Assembly (NCBI RefSeq): GCF_036002945.1
Contig: NZ_CP108529.1
Coordinates: 6,567,001-6,631,000 of the forward strand
Source: Streptomyces sp. NBC_01224
GTDB taxonomy: Bacteria; Actinomycetota; Actinomycetes; Streptomycetales; Streptomycetaceae
Length of the DNA: 64,000 nt
Direction of reading: 5' to 3'
Numbering within the stretch: the first letter of the stretch is position 1; the number at the start of each line of letters is the position of its first letter. The position numbers were made by a program, and so were the translations under genes. Shown here piece after piece: positions 17,426-24,992 of this stretch. The notes beneath the pieces are model-generated. The model did no database searches, was not told the DNA's origin, and saw only the letters and a list, made by a program, of their open reading frames with translations.

Positions 17426-17953
17426 ATGTCCGTGATCCACACACACCCGGTTCGCCCCGTCCGCCCCGTCGTCCTCTCCGACGAAGCCGCTCTCGGTGAA
17501 CTCGACCGCGCCACCTGGTCGACGCTGCACGCCGTGACACCGAGGCCGCAGCCCCCGTACGCACCGTTCTTCGACGACCGCCACAAGCCCGAGGACTTCC
17601 TCGTGGCCGAGGCGGAGGATCCGGCGGGTGAGATACGCATCGCCGGCTACATCCGGGTCGTCGCGCCGACCCCGCTGGCCTGCAACACGCATGTGCGCCA
17701 GATACAGGGTCTCGCCGTGGCCGACTGGGCGCGCGGCGGCGGTGTCGCCAGGGCCCTGCTGCGGGCGGCGTTCGCGGTGGCGCGGAGTGACGGGGCGAAC
17801 CGGATGACGCTGCGGGTGCTTGGGCACAACGCGCCCGCGCGGGCCCTGTACGAGTCGGAGGGGTTCGTCGTCGAGGGTGTGCTGCCCGGCGAGTTCTTCC
17901 TGGGCGGGCGTTACGTCGACGACGTCATGATGGGCCGCTCGCTGGCGCCGTGA
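17426..17953 (+). CDS. GNAT-family N-acetyltransferase
   Basis: The 175-residue product starts at ATG 17426 (MSVIHTHPVRPV); a GTG three codons earlier is also possible. The acetyl-CoA site is clear: VRQIQGLAVADWARGGGVA, with the family's Q/RxxGxG/A pattern, then RALLRAAFAVARSDG. The C-terminal part (LRVLGHNAPARALYESEGF) is the typical last beta-alpha unit. The acceptor cannot be predicted. Fourteen bases separate its stop from that of the convergent TetR gene. Confidence 0.88.
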   Translation: MSVIHTHPVRPVRPVVLSDEAALGELDRATWSTLHAVTPRPQPPYAPFFDDRHKPEDFLVAEAEDPAGEIRIAGYIRVVAPTPLACNTHVRQIQGLAVADWARGGGVARALLRAAFAVARSDGANRMTLRVLGHNAPARALYESEGFVVEGVLPGEFFLGGRYVDDVMMGRSLAP

Positions 17954-17968
17954 CCGCTTGTTTCCCGC

Positions 17969-18604
17969 TCAGCCCTTGAACAGCCGCATGCCGCCCATGA
18001 GTTCGTGGAGGCAGCGCACCGCCAGATCGGAAGGTGAGCCGGGCCCGCTCGTCGGCGCGTCCGTCTCCGCCCAGGCTTCCAGCGCGATGCGTACGGCGTC
18101 CGTGGCGGCGGCTGCGGCGAGCCGGACCTCCAGCGGGTCCGCCCCCTCGCCCGCCAGCCGGGTCAGCACCGGCAGCAGTCGTTCCTCCGAATCCTGATTG
18201 ACCCGGTACCAGACGGCACGCAACGCCGGGTCGTCCACCGCCGCCCGCAGCAGCCCACGCGTCCAGCCGAGCTGGTCGGCGGCGTCCGCGCCCGGCCCCC
18301 GGAGCGCCTCGGTGACCGCCTGCTCCAGCACCCCGGCGAGCGACTCCCCCGGCTCGGCCGCCTCCAACAGCGCCCGCCAGCGCTCGGCGCCACCGGTGAG
18401 CAGTGGGCCCACCGCGTCCTGCTTGGAGCGGAAGTACCGGTAGAAGGTACGCAGTGCGACGCCCGCCCGATGGGCGATGTCCTCCGCCGTGGTGCCTTCG
18501 GGTCCGCGCTCGGCGAAGAGCGCGGCGGCGGCGCGCGCGATGTCCAGCTGGGTTGCGGCCTTACGGCGTTCGGTGAGGGACGGCTGACTCGGCTCGGTGC
18601 TCAT
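17969..18604 (-). CDS. TetR-family transcriptional regulator
   Basis: The 211-residue product starts at ATG 18604 (MSTEPSQPSLTER); only a weak GGGA lies upstream. Residues about 15-65 form the TetR helix-turn-helix (ATQLDIARAAAALFAERG, TTAEDIAHRAGVALRTFYRYF). The C-terminal ligand domain is alanine-rich and not diagnostic. It is divergent from an SDR gene across 146 bases that contain an inverted repeat, the common arrangement of a repressor with its target. Confidence 0.92.
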   Translation of the reverse strand: MSTEPSQPSLTERRKAATQLDIARAAAALFAERGPEGTTAEDIAHRAGVALRTFYRYFRSKQDAVGPLLTGGAERWRALLEAAEPGESLAGVLEQAVTEALRGPGADAADQLGWTRGLLRAAVDDPALRAVWYRVNQDSEERLLPVLTRLAGEGADPLEVRLAAAAATDAVRIALEAWAETDAPTSGPGSPSDLAVRCLHELMGGMRLFKG

Positions 18605-18653
18605 TCCCAGGAGATTACCCCGGCAGGGGAGAGGTGTGCACGAAATGACGTGA

Positions 18654-18668
18654 TGGCAAAACGTGCCA
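18654..18668. promoter_or_regulatory. Candidate operator between the TetR and SDR genes
   Basis: TGGCA-AAACG-TGCCA is a perfect 5-bp inverted repeat with a 5-base spacer, 50 bases from the TetR start and 83 from the SDR start. It could let TetR control both directions. No other clear repeat is in this gap. Confidence 0.4.
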
Positions 18669-18750
18669 CTTGGGCGTACGGTGAACATCGATCGAGGAAG
18701 TATCGAGACAGCTTCGGGACAGCAGTCACCGGGACCGGGAGAGAACAGAC

Positions 18751-19521
18751 ATGAACCGCTACGAAGGCCGCCGCGCACTCATCACCGGTGGTGGCTCCGG
18801 CATCGGCCAGGCCACCGTCCACCGTGTCCTCGCCGAGGGAGGCCGCGTCGTCGCGGCCGATGTCGACGAGGCCGGGCTGCAGGCCACGTACGCGACGGCC
18901 GTGGCGAACGGCACCGCCGACCGTCTCACCACCCTCGTCCTCGACATCTCGGACGAGGCGGCCGTCCAGGCGGGCGTCGCCTCCGCCGTAGCCACCCTCG
19001 GGGGCCTCGACGTACTGGTCAACGCGGCCGGAATTCTGCGCTCCGAGCACACGCACAAGACGTCGCTGGAGTTCTTCAACAAGATTCTCGCGGTCAACCT
19101 CACGGGGACGTTCCTGATGATCCGTGAGGCGATACCGGCCCTGCTGGCAGGCGACAAGCCGGTCGTCGTGAACTTCTCCTCCACCTCGGCGAGCTTCGCG
19201 CACCCCTACATGTCGGCGTACGCGGCGAGCAAGGGCGGCGTCCAGTCGATGACGCACGCGCTGGCGAGCGAGTACAGCAAGCAGGGGCTGCGGGTCGTCG
19301 CCGTCGCGCCCGGCTCGATCTCCTCCGACATGACCAGCGGCAACGGCCCGGGGCTGCCCGCCGATGCCGACATGTCGCTCTTCATGAAGCTGTCTCCGGC
19401 GCTCGGGGAGGGCTTCGCCAGCCCGGACACCGTCGCGGGCGTCGTCGCGATGCTCGGATCGCAGGACGGGGCGTTCATCACGGGTACGGAGATCCGGATC
19501 GACGGCGGAACCCACTTCTGA
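18751..19521 (+). CDS. Short-chain dehydrogenase/reductase
   Basis: The 256-residue product is a classical SDR. It has the cofactor motif TGGGSGIG near residue 12, an Asp after the second strand (AADVDEA) that favours NAD(H), the NAAG motif near residue 91, and the catalytic set Asn (LAVNLTG), Ser (NFSSTSAS) and YxxxK (YAASK near residue 155). The C-terminal end GTEIRIDGGTHF is also typical. The substrate is unknown. GAGAG lies eleven bases before ATG 18751. The divergent TetR gene probably controls it. Confidence 0.93.
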   Translation: MNRYEGRRALITGGGSGIGQATVHRVLAEGGRVVAADVDEAGLQATYATAVANGTADRLTTLVLDISDEAAVQAGVASAVATLGGLDVLVNAAGILRSEHTHKTSLEFFNKILAVNLTGTFLMIREAIPALLAGDKPVVVNFSSTSASFAHPYMSAYAASKGGVQSMTHALASEYSKQGLRVVAVAPGSISSDMTSGNGPGLPADADMSLFMKLSPALGEGFASPDTVAGVVAMLGSQDGAFITGTEIRIDGGTHF

Positions 19522-19546
19522 CGGGGCGGCAGGGCCCAGGGCGCGT

Positions 19547-20068
19547 TCAGCCGGAGCCGAACCGCTCCCAGAGCAGGGGGAAGCGTTCGGCCAGCGCCGC
19601 GTCGTCCTCGAAACCGAAGGGGGTGCCCTCCGGCTCGGAGGCCTGGGGCGGCAGCCCGAGGTCCGGGGTGACCACGCCGGTGAGCTGCTCGTACGCCTCG
19701 TCGGCGGCATAGCCGAGATCCTCGGCGTCCCCGTCGATCTCCTCGTCGAAGTCGTCGAGGAGATCGGCGAGGCTGTCCGGATCGTGCACAGCACCCTCGA
19801 AGATCTCCCGGCCCTGCCCGATCAGCCAGCAGCGGAAGAAGTCGAAGGCGTCGTCGCTCGCGCCGCCGAGCAGTACGGCGGCGGCGCCCCACAGCTCCCA
19901 GCGGTAGGCGCGGTTGTAACGGGCCTCGAAGTGCCTGGCGAAATCCAGCACGGCCTCGGGATCGAGCCGCACCAGCCGTTCGACGAGCAGATCGGCCTGG
20001 TCCTCGGGGTCGCCCTCGGCGGCCTCGCGGGTGCTGTCGATGATCTCCCAGAACTCCGTCTCGTCCAT
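19547..20068 (-). CDS. DUF4240 protein
   Basis: The 173-residue product starts at ATG 20068 (MDETEFWEIIDSTREA). It matches DUF4240: an N-terminal EFWEIIDSTR segment, LDPEAVLDFARHF, a RAYRWELWGAAAVLLGGASDDAFDFFRCWLIGQG-type core (quoted in parts), and an acidic C-terminal half. The protein is strongly acidic and soluble. DUF4240 is related to proteins found near WGR-domain and toxin-immunity genes, but no such partner is adjacent. It converges on the SDR gene with a gap of 25 bases. Confidence 0.85.
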   Translation of the reverse strand: MDETEFWEIIDSTREAAEGDPEDQADLLVERLVRLDPEAVLDFARHFEARYNRAYRWELWGAAAVLLGGASDDAFDFFRCWLIGQGREIFEGAVHDPDSLADLLDDFDEEIDGDAEDLGYAADEAYEQLTGVVTPDLGLPPQASEPEGTPFGFEDDAALAERFPLLWERFGSG

Positions 20069-20129
20069 CACGGGACAAGCATCGGCCTTGACGGCGGGCG
20101 ACGCACGCGGACGCGGCGAAAAGAAGCCT

Positions 20130-21101
20130 TCAGCGATAGAGGTTGCGCAGGCGTTCGGCGGCAGCGGTGAAACGCGCCCGCAGAGCGGCCGGTTCGAGGA
20201 CCTCCGACTCCGGCCCCAGGGCCATCAGTTGGCTGTACGCGACATCGAGGGACTCGACCGGCAGGGTGACGGTGAGCTGTCCCTGTGCGTCGGGCGGGCC
20301 GGCCGCGTCCAGCGCGTCGTGGACCGCCGAACGGTCCATGGCGTACGGCAGTCGGCGTACACCCTCCTCCGTCACCCGTACCGTCACCTCGGTACGCAGG
20401 AGCGAGCGGGCGAACTGGGCGGCCCGCTCGTCCCAGAAGCCAGGAAGATCGAACTGCTCGTCGCGTTCGAACAGTTCGTCCGACACCGCGACGGCCGAGA
20501 ACCGGTCGATCCGGTACACCCGGAAGTCGTCCGTCACGCGGGCACAGAGATACCAGACCCCGGCCTTCAGGACGAGTCCGTACGGGGCCAGCTCCCGCTC
20601 CACCTCGTCGTCCCGGCCGCTGCGGCGGTAGCGGGCGTGGACGATCCGGTCGCCCCAGACCGCCTCGGCGACGGCGGGCAGCAGTTCGGGGGTGACCGGC
20701 TCCTGATACCAGCCGGGAGCGTCCAGGTGGAAGCGCTGGGCGGCACTGTCCGAGGCGTCGCGCAGGGACGGCAGCAGGGCCGCCGACACCTTGAGTCTGG
20801 CGGCGGACGCGGCGTCCTCCAGGCCCATCTCGCGCAGGGCGGACGGCAGCCCGGAGAGGAAGAGCGCCTCGGCCTCGTTACGGGCGAGTCCGGTGAGGCG
20901 CGTGCGGTAGCCGCCGACCAGCCGGTAGCCCCCGGCCCGGCCCCGGTCCGCGTACACCGGGACGCCCGCTTCGGAGAGTGCCTGCGCGTCCCGGGTGACG
21001 GTCCGTTCGGACACCTCGAGCTCCTGGGCGAGCTCGGCGGCGGTCATGGCGGGGCGGGACTGCAGGAGCAGCACCATTTTGATGAGACGGGCAGCACGCA
21101 T
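20130..21101 (-). CDS. HTH/WYL-domain transcriptional regulator
   Basis: The 323-residue product starts at ATG 21101 (MRAARLIKMVLLLQ). Residues about 5-60 form a DeoR-like winged helix-turn-helix (MTAAELAQELEVSERTVTRD, ADRGRAGGYRL). Residues about 140-220 are a WYL domain (VHARYRRSGRDDEVERELAP, AGVWYLCARV, RVYRIDRFSAV), with Trp-Tyr-Leu visible. A WCX-type C-terminal part follows. WYL regulators sense ligands or DNA damage states, and this one has no obvious partner. The 192-base gap upstream carries a long hairpin repeat. Confidence 0.92.
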   Translation of the reverse strand: MRAARLIKMVLLLQSRPAMTAAELAQELEVSERTVTRDAQALSEAGVPVYADRGRAGGYRLVGGYRTRLTGLARNEAEALFLSGLPSALREMGLEDAASAARLKVSAALLPSLRDASDSAAQRFHLDAPGWYQEPVTPELLPAVAEAVWGDRIVHARYRRSGRDDEVERELAPYGLVLKAGVWYLCARVTDDFRVYRIDRFSAVAVSDELFERDEQFDLPGFWDERAAQFARSLLRTEVTVRVTEEGVRRLPYAMDRSAVHDALDAAGPPDAQGQLTVTLPVESLDVAYSQLMALGPESEVLEPAALRARFTAAAERLRNLYR

Positions 21102-21152
21102 GCGGCCATTGTGGCCGCGGTGTGCGGGTTGTGGCCCACAGGCCCGGGGGTG

Positions 21153-21233
21153 GCCTCGATCGCCGGCCGGGCTCGAAGATGTCCTCGATCGCCGGACGGG
21201 CTTGAAAGTCAAGTCCGTCCGGCGATCGAGGAC
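21153..21233. repeat. Long hairpin repeat with an adjacent decayed copy
   Basis: Positions 21181-21199 and 21215-21233 are a perfect 19-bp inverted repeat. Pairing continues inward (CTTGA/TCAAG around an AAG loop), giving a near-continuous 25-bp stem. A partial direct copy (CTCGATCGCCGGCCGGGCT) precedes it at about 21154. The core GATCGCCGGACGGGCT is, from memory, a dispersed intergenic element of many Streptomyces genomes. It may also stop transcription from aceE. Confidence 0.75.
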
Positions 21234-21293
21234 AGAGCCTCCGCCCGACCGGGGGCGAGGCGGCAGCCGGGCGCACCCGGCCGCCTTCACGCG

Positions 21294-23963
21294 TCAGAGC
21301 CCGTACCGCTCCCGGGCCTCCTTGACCGCGGACGCGGTCACCTCGCCGCGGCGGGCAAGCTGGGCCAGGGCCGCGACCGTGATCGACCGGGCGTCGACGC
21401 CGAAGTGGCGGCGGGCCGCATCACGGGTGTCGGAGAGCCCGAAGCCGTCCGTGCCGAGCGAGGACCAGTCCTGCTCCACCCACTGGCTGATCTGGTCCGG
21501 GACCTGCCGCATCCAGTCGCTGACCGCGAGGACCGGACCCGGTGCGCCCTCCAGCGCCTGGGTCACGTACGGCACCCGCTGCTCACCGCGGAGCAGCGCC
21601 TCGTCGCACTCCAGCGCCTCACGGCGCAGCTCGCCCCACGAGGTGGCGGACCAGACGTCGGCCGTCACACCCCAGTCCGCGGCCAGCAGCTCCTGCGCCT
21701 TCAGGACCCAGTGGATCGCCGTACCGGAGGCCAGCAGCTGGACGCGCGGCGCGTCCGGCGTCGCGGGCGTGCCCTCCTTGAAGCGGTACAGGCCCTTGAC
21801 GATGCCCTCCTCGACGCCTTCCGGCATCGCGGGCTGCGGCTTCGGCTCGTTGTAGACCGTCAGGTAGTAGAAGACGTTCTCGGCCTCGGGGCCGTACATC
21901 CGGCGCAGACCGTCCTTGACGATCACTGCGATCTCGTACGCGAACGCCGGGTCGTAGTTGAGCGACGCGGGGTTCGTGGACGCGATCAGGTGCGAATGGC
22001 CGTCCGCGTGCTGGAGGCCCTCGCCGGTCAGCGTCGTCCGGCCGGCCGTGGCGCCGACGATGAAGCCCTTGCCGAGCTGGTCGGCGAGCTGCCACATCTG
22101 GTCGCCGGTCCGCTGCCAGCCGAACATCGAGTAGAAGATGTAGAAGGGAATCATCGTCTCGCCGTGTGTCGCGTACGACGTCGACGCGGCGATGAAGTCG
22201 GCCATGGCCCCGGCCTCGGTGATCCCCTCGTTGAGGATCTGGCCGTCCTTGGCCTCCTTGTAGTACATCAGCTGGTCGCGGTCGACCGGCTCGTACGTCT
22301 GGCCCAGCGGGGAGTAGATGCCGGCCGAGGGGAACAGCGACTCCATACCGAAGGTACGGGCCTCGTCCGGGACGATCGGCACCCAGCGCCTGCCGGTCTC
22401 CTTGTCCCGCATCAGGTCCTTGACCAGGCGCACGAACGCCATGGTGGTGGCCATCTCCTGCTTGCCGGACCCCTTCTTGAGCGCGGCGAACGCCCGCTCC
22501 TCCGGCTCGGGCAGCGCCACCGCGTGCACCCGGCGGGCCGGGGCGGGGCCGCCGAGCTCGGCGCGGCGCTCCTGGAGGTAACGGACCTCGGGGGAGTCGG
22601 CGCCGGGGTGGCCGTAGGGCACCAGCCCGTCCGTGAAGGCGCTGTCGGGGATCGGGAGTCCGAGCAGCTCGCGCATGTCCTTGAACTCGTCGACGGACAG
22701 CTTCTTCATCTGGTGGTTGGCGTTCTTGGACTCGAAGCCCTTGCCGAGCGTGTAGCCCTTCACCGTCTGAGCGAGGATCACGGTCGGCGCGCCCTTGTGC
22801 TCAAGAGCCGCGCGGTACGCCGCGTAGACCTTGCGGGCCTCGTGACCACCGCGGGAGGTGTAGAAACACTCGCCGATCTTCGCGTCGCTGAACAGCTTCG
22901 CCAGCTCGGCGAGCGCGGGGTCGGCGCCGAAGAAGTGCTCACGGATGTACGCGACGTCGCGGGTGGCGTACGTCTGGAACTGCGCGTCCGGGACCTCACG
23001 GAGTCGGCGGACCAGCGCACCGGTGGTGTCCAGCCGGAACAGCTCGTCCCAGGCGCTGCCCCAGAGCGTCTTGATGACGTTCCAGCCGGCGCCGCGGAAC
23101 GCGCCCTCCAGCTCCTGGACCACGCGGAAGTTGGCGCGGACCGGACCGTCGAGACGCTGCAGGTTGCAGTTGATGACGAAGGTCAGGTTGTCGAGCCGCT
23201 CACGGGCCGCGAGGGCGAGGGCGGCGGTCGCCTCGGGCTCGTCCATCTCGCCGTCGCCGAGGAAGGCCCAGACGTGAGAGTTCGACGTGTCCTTGATGCT
23301 GCGGTTGGCCAGGTAGCGGTTGAAGCGCGCCTGGTAGATGGCCGAGAGCGGGCCGAGGCCCATCGACACGGTGGGGAACTCCCACAGCCAGGGCAGCCGC
23401 CGCGGGTGCGGGTAGGACGGCAGACCGTCGCCGCCCGCCTCCTGGCGGAAGTTGTCGAGCTGCTGCTCGCTGAGCCGGCCGTCGAGGAAGGCGCGGGCGT
23501 AGATGCCGGGGGAGGCGTGGCCCTGGATGTAGAGCTGGTCGCCGGAGCCGTCCCCCTCCTTGCCGCGGAAGAAGTGGTTGAAGCCGGTCTCGTACAGCCA
23601 GGCCGCCGAGGCGAAGGTGGCGATGTGGCCGCCGACGCCGTACCGGGCGCCGCGGGTGACCATCGCGGCCGCGTTCCAGCGGTTCCAGGCGGTGATCTTG
23701 GACTCCATCTCCAGGTCGCCGTCGAACGCGGGCTCGGCGGCGGTCGGGATGGAGTTGACGTAATCGGTCTCCAGCAGCTTGGGCAGCGCGAGACCGGCTC
23801 CCTCGGCGTGCTGGAGCGAGCGGCGCATCAGGTACGCGGCGCGGTGCGGGCCCGCGGCCTTGGTGACGGCATCCAGGGAGGCCGCCCATTCGGCGGTCTC
23901 CTCGGGGTCACGGTCCGGGAGCTGGTCGAGCTCGCTCGGAAGCTTTCCTACGGGGTCGGTCAT
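21294..23963 (-). CDS. aceE: Pyruvate dehydrogenase E1 component, homodimeric type
   Basis: AceE decarboxylates pyruvate with thiamine diphosphate and passes the acetyl group to lipoyl-E2. The 889-residue product is full length for the family. The thiamine diphosphate motif starts at GDGEMDEPEATAAL and ends in VINCN. Other landmarks are GVGGHIATFASAAWLYE near the N-terminus, YTSRGGHEARKVYAAY, and the C-terminal KVWSATSW-like segment (here DVWSATSWGELRREA). GGAAGG precedes ATG 23963 by eight bases. The gene is downstream of gntR but separated from it by a terminator and 258 bases with a palindrome, so it likely has its own promoter. E2 and E3 genes lie farther upstream on the same strand. Confidence 0.98.
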   Translation of the reverse strand: MTDPVGKLPSELDQLPDRDPEETAEWAASLDAVTKAAGPHRAAYLMRRSLQHAEGAGLALPKLLETDYVNSIPTAAEPAFDGDLEMESKITAWNRWNAAAMVTRGARYGVGGHIATFASAAWLYETGFNHFFRGKEGDGSGDQLYIQGHASPGIYARAFLDGRLSEQQLDNFRQEAGGDGLPSYPHPRRLPWLWEFPTVSMGLGPLSAIYQARFNRYLANRSIKDTSNSHVWAFLGDGEMDEPEATAALALAARERLDNLTFVINCNLQRLDGPVRANFRVVQELEGAFRGAGWNVIKTLWGSAWDELFRLDTTGALVRRLREVPDAQFQTYATRDVAYIREHFFGADPALAELAKLFSDAKIGECFYTSRGGHEARKVYAAYRAALEHKGAPTVILAQTVKGYTLGKGFESKNANHQMKKLSVDEFKDMRELLGLPIPDSAFTDGLVPYGHPGADSPEVRYLQERRAELGGPAPARRVHAVALPEPEERAFAALKKGSGKQEMATTMAFVRLVKDLMRDKETGRRWVPIVPDEARTFGMESLFPSAGIYSPLGQTYEPVDRDQLMYYKEAKDGQILNEGITEAGAMADFIAASTSYATHGETMIPFYIFYSMFGWQRTGDQMWQLADQLGKGFIVGATAGRTTLTGEGLQHADGHSHLIASTNPASLNYDPAFAYEIAVIVKDGLRRMYGPEAENVFYYLTVYNEPKPQPAMPEGVEEGIVKGLYRFKEGTPATPDAPRVQLLASGTAIHWVLKAQELLAADWGVTADVWSATSWGELRREALECDEALLRGEQRVPYVTQALEGAPGPVLAVSDWMRQVPDQISQWVEQDWSSLGTDGFGLSDTRDAARRHFGVDARSITVAALAQLARRGEVTASAVKEARERYGL

Positions 23964-24062
23964 GATCGCCGCCTTCCGGAGTGGAGGGGGGTGGAGAAAG
24001 GCCCTGACTGGCAGGACAGGGCGATGGGGCCGGTGGGCCCGCGGAGTGAACTGTAAGTCGCC

Positions 24063-24077
24063 GATCGATGATCGATC
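24063..24077. promoter_or_regulatory. Palindrome upstream of aceE
   Basis: GATCGAT-G-ATCGATC is a perfect 7-bp inverted repeat about a single base, 100-114 bases upstream of the aceE start. The surrounding 60 bases are unusually A+T-rich for the window, as in a promoter. It is a possible site for the neighbouring GntR protein; that link is inference. Confidence 0.4.
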
Positions 24078-24168
24078 AAAGGATGAAGGGAAAAACTTCT
24101 CGATATGAAGAAATTGGCATTCGGTGCCGTGAAACGGGGCACGGAGTGACGGGATTTAATGCATATAA

Positions 24169-24198
24169 GGGGCGCTCATCTGCACAGGCGAGCGCCCC
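24169..24198 (-). terminator. Terminator downstream of the GntR gene
   Basis: GGGGCGCTC (24169-24177) pairs with GAGCGCCCC (24190-24198). On the minus strand it is followed by TTATATGCATTAAA, so it fits an intrinsic terminator ending the gntR transcript before aceE. Confidence 0.75.
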
Positions 24199-24221
24199 CC
24201 CACGACAGATGGGTACGCCCC

Positions 24222-24845
24222 TCAGGCGCGCGGTGCGCAGCCGAGCACATGCGCCTTGACCAGCACACCGATGTCCGGGTCCTTCCGCAGGAACGCCTCG
24301 ATGAGTGCCTCGTGCTCCTCCGCGTACGACTTCTGGACCGTGCCCAGCCACCGGATCGACAGGGCGGTGAACACCTCGATGCCCAGCCCCTCCCAGGTGT
24401 GCAGCAGCACGGCGTTCCCGGCGGCCCGCACCATCTCGCGGTGGAACCCCACGGTGTGCCGCACCTGCGCCTCACCGTCGGCCAGCCGGTCCGCCTCGTA
24501 GAGCGCCGTCACATGCGGCGCGAGGCGCGAGCAGTCCTCGCCGAGGACCGGAGCCGCCAGCTCGGCCGCGATCTGCTCCAGACCGGCCCGTACCGGATAG
24601 CTCTCCTCCAGATCGGCCGCGGTGAGATTGCGGACCCGTACGCCCTTGTTGGGGGCCGACTCGATCAGCCGGAGCGTCTCCAGCTCCCGCAGCGCCTCGC
24701 GCACGGGCGTCTGGCTGACCTCCAGCTCGGTGGCGATCCGGCGCTCCACGATGCGCTCACCCGGTTTCCAGCGCCCGCTGACGATCCCGTCCACGATGTG
24801 CTCGCGGATCTGTTCGCGCAGCGAGTGGACGACGGGCGGGGTCAT
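24222..24845 (-). CDS. GntR/FadR-family transcriptional regulator
   Basis: The 207-residue product has an N-terminal GntR winged helix (residues about 5-70; GIVSGRWKPGERIVERRIATEL, SQTPVREALREL) and a C-terminal FCD domain (about 80-200) with the metal-binding-type residues D, H (HRE/HTVGFHREMV) and H. AAGGAG lies six bases before ATG 24845. It sits between sucB and aceE, so it probably controls pyruvate dehydrogenase genes, as PdhR does in E. coli. PdhR is from the same family. The effector could be pyruvate or another 2-oxo or hydroxy acid, but this is inferred. Confidence 0.93.
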   Translation of the reverse strand: MTPPVVHSLREQIREHIVDGIVSGRWKPGERIVERRIATELEVSQTPVREALRELETLRLIESAPNKGVRVRNLTAADLEESYPVRAGLEQIAAELAAPVLGEDCSRLAPHVTALYEADRLADGEAQVRHTVGFHREMVRAAGNAVLLHTWEGLGIEVFTALSIRWLGTVQKSYAEEHEALIEAFLRKDPDIGVLVKAHVLGCAPRA

Positions 24846-24925
24846 GAGGAGCTCCTTCCGGGCAAACCGGTGCCGGCTGCGCCCTCACGGCTGCCGGTGC
24901 GACCGGTGGTCCCTAGACAATACGG

Positions 24926-24964
24926 CGGCGCCCCCGCCCGGAAGTGATCCGGACGGGGGCGCCG
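24926..24964 (-). terminator. Terminator downstream of sucB
   Basis: A 16-bp stem with one mismatch (24926-24941 with 24949-24964) and a 7-base loop starts 28 bases after the sucB stop codon. It separates the lpdA-sucB unit from gntR. Confidence 0.75.
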
Positions 24965-24992
24965 CTGGTGAGGCTGGTTACAACGGTGGTGC

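Noticed and set aside
17330..17827. A 165-codon frame opposite the GNAT gene
   Set aside because: The GNAT protein has an intact acetyl-CoA motif; the antisense product is Arg-rich without a fold signature.
20031..24056. A 1341-codon open frame on the plus strand opposite the WYL regulator and aceE
   Set aside because: It is the mirror of high-G+C coding on the other strand. Its product is a repetitive Arg/Gly/Val string with no domain, and aceE and the WYL gene are certain.
24901..24921. A dre-like string (GGTGGTCCCTAGACAA) upstream of gntR
   Set aside because: Half-site spacing is two bases too long and the right half does not match ACCACT. It may be part of the gntR promoter instead.
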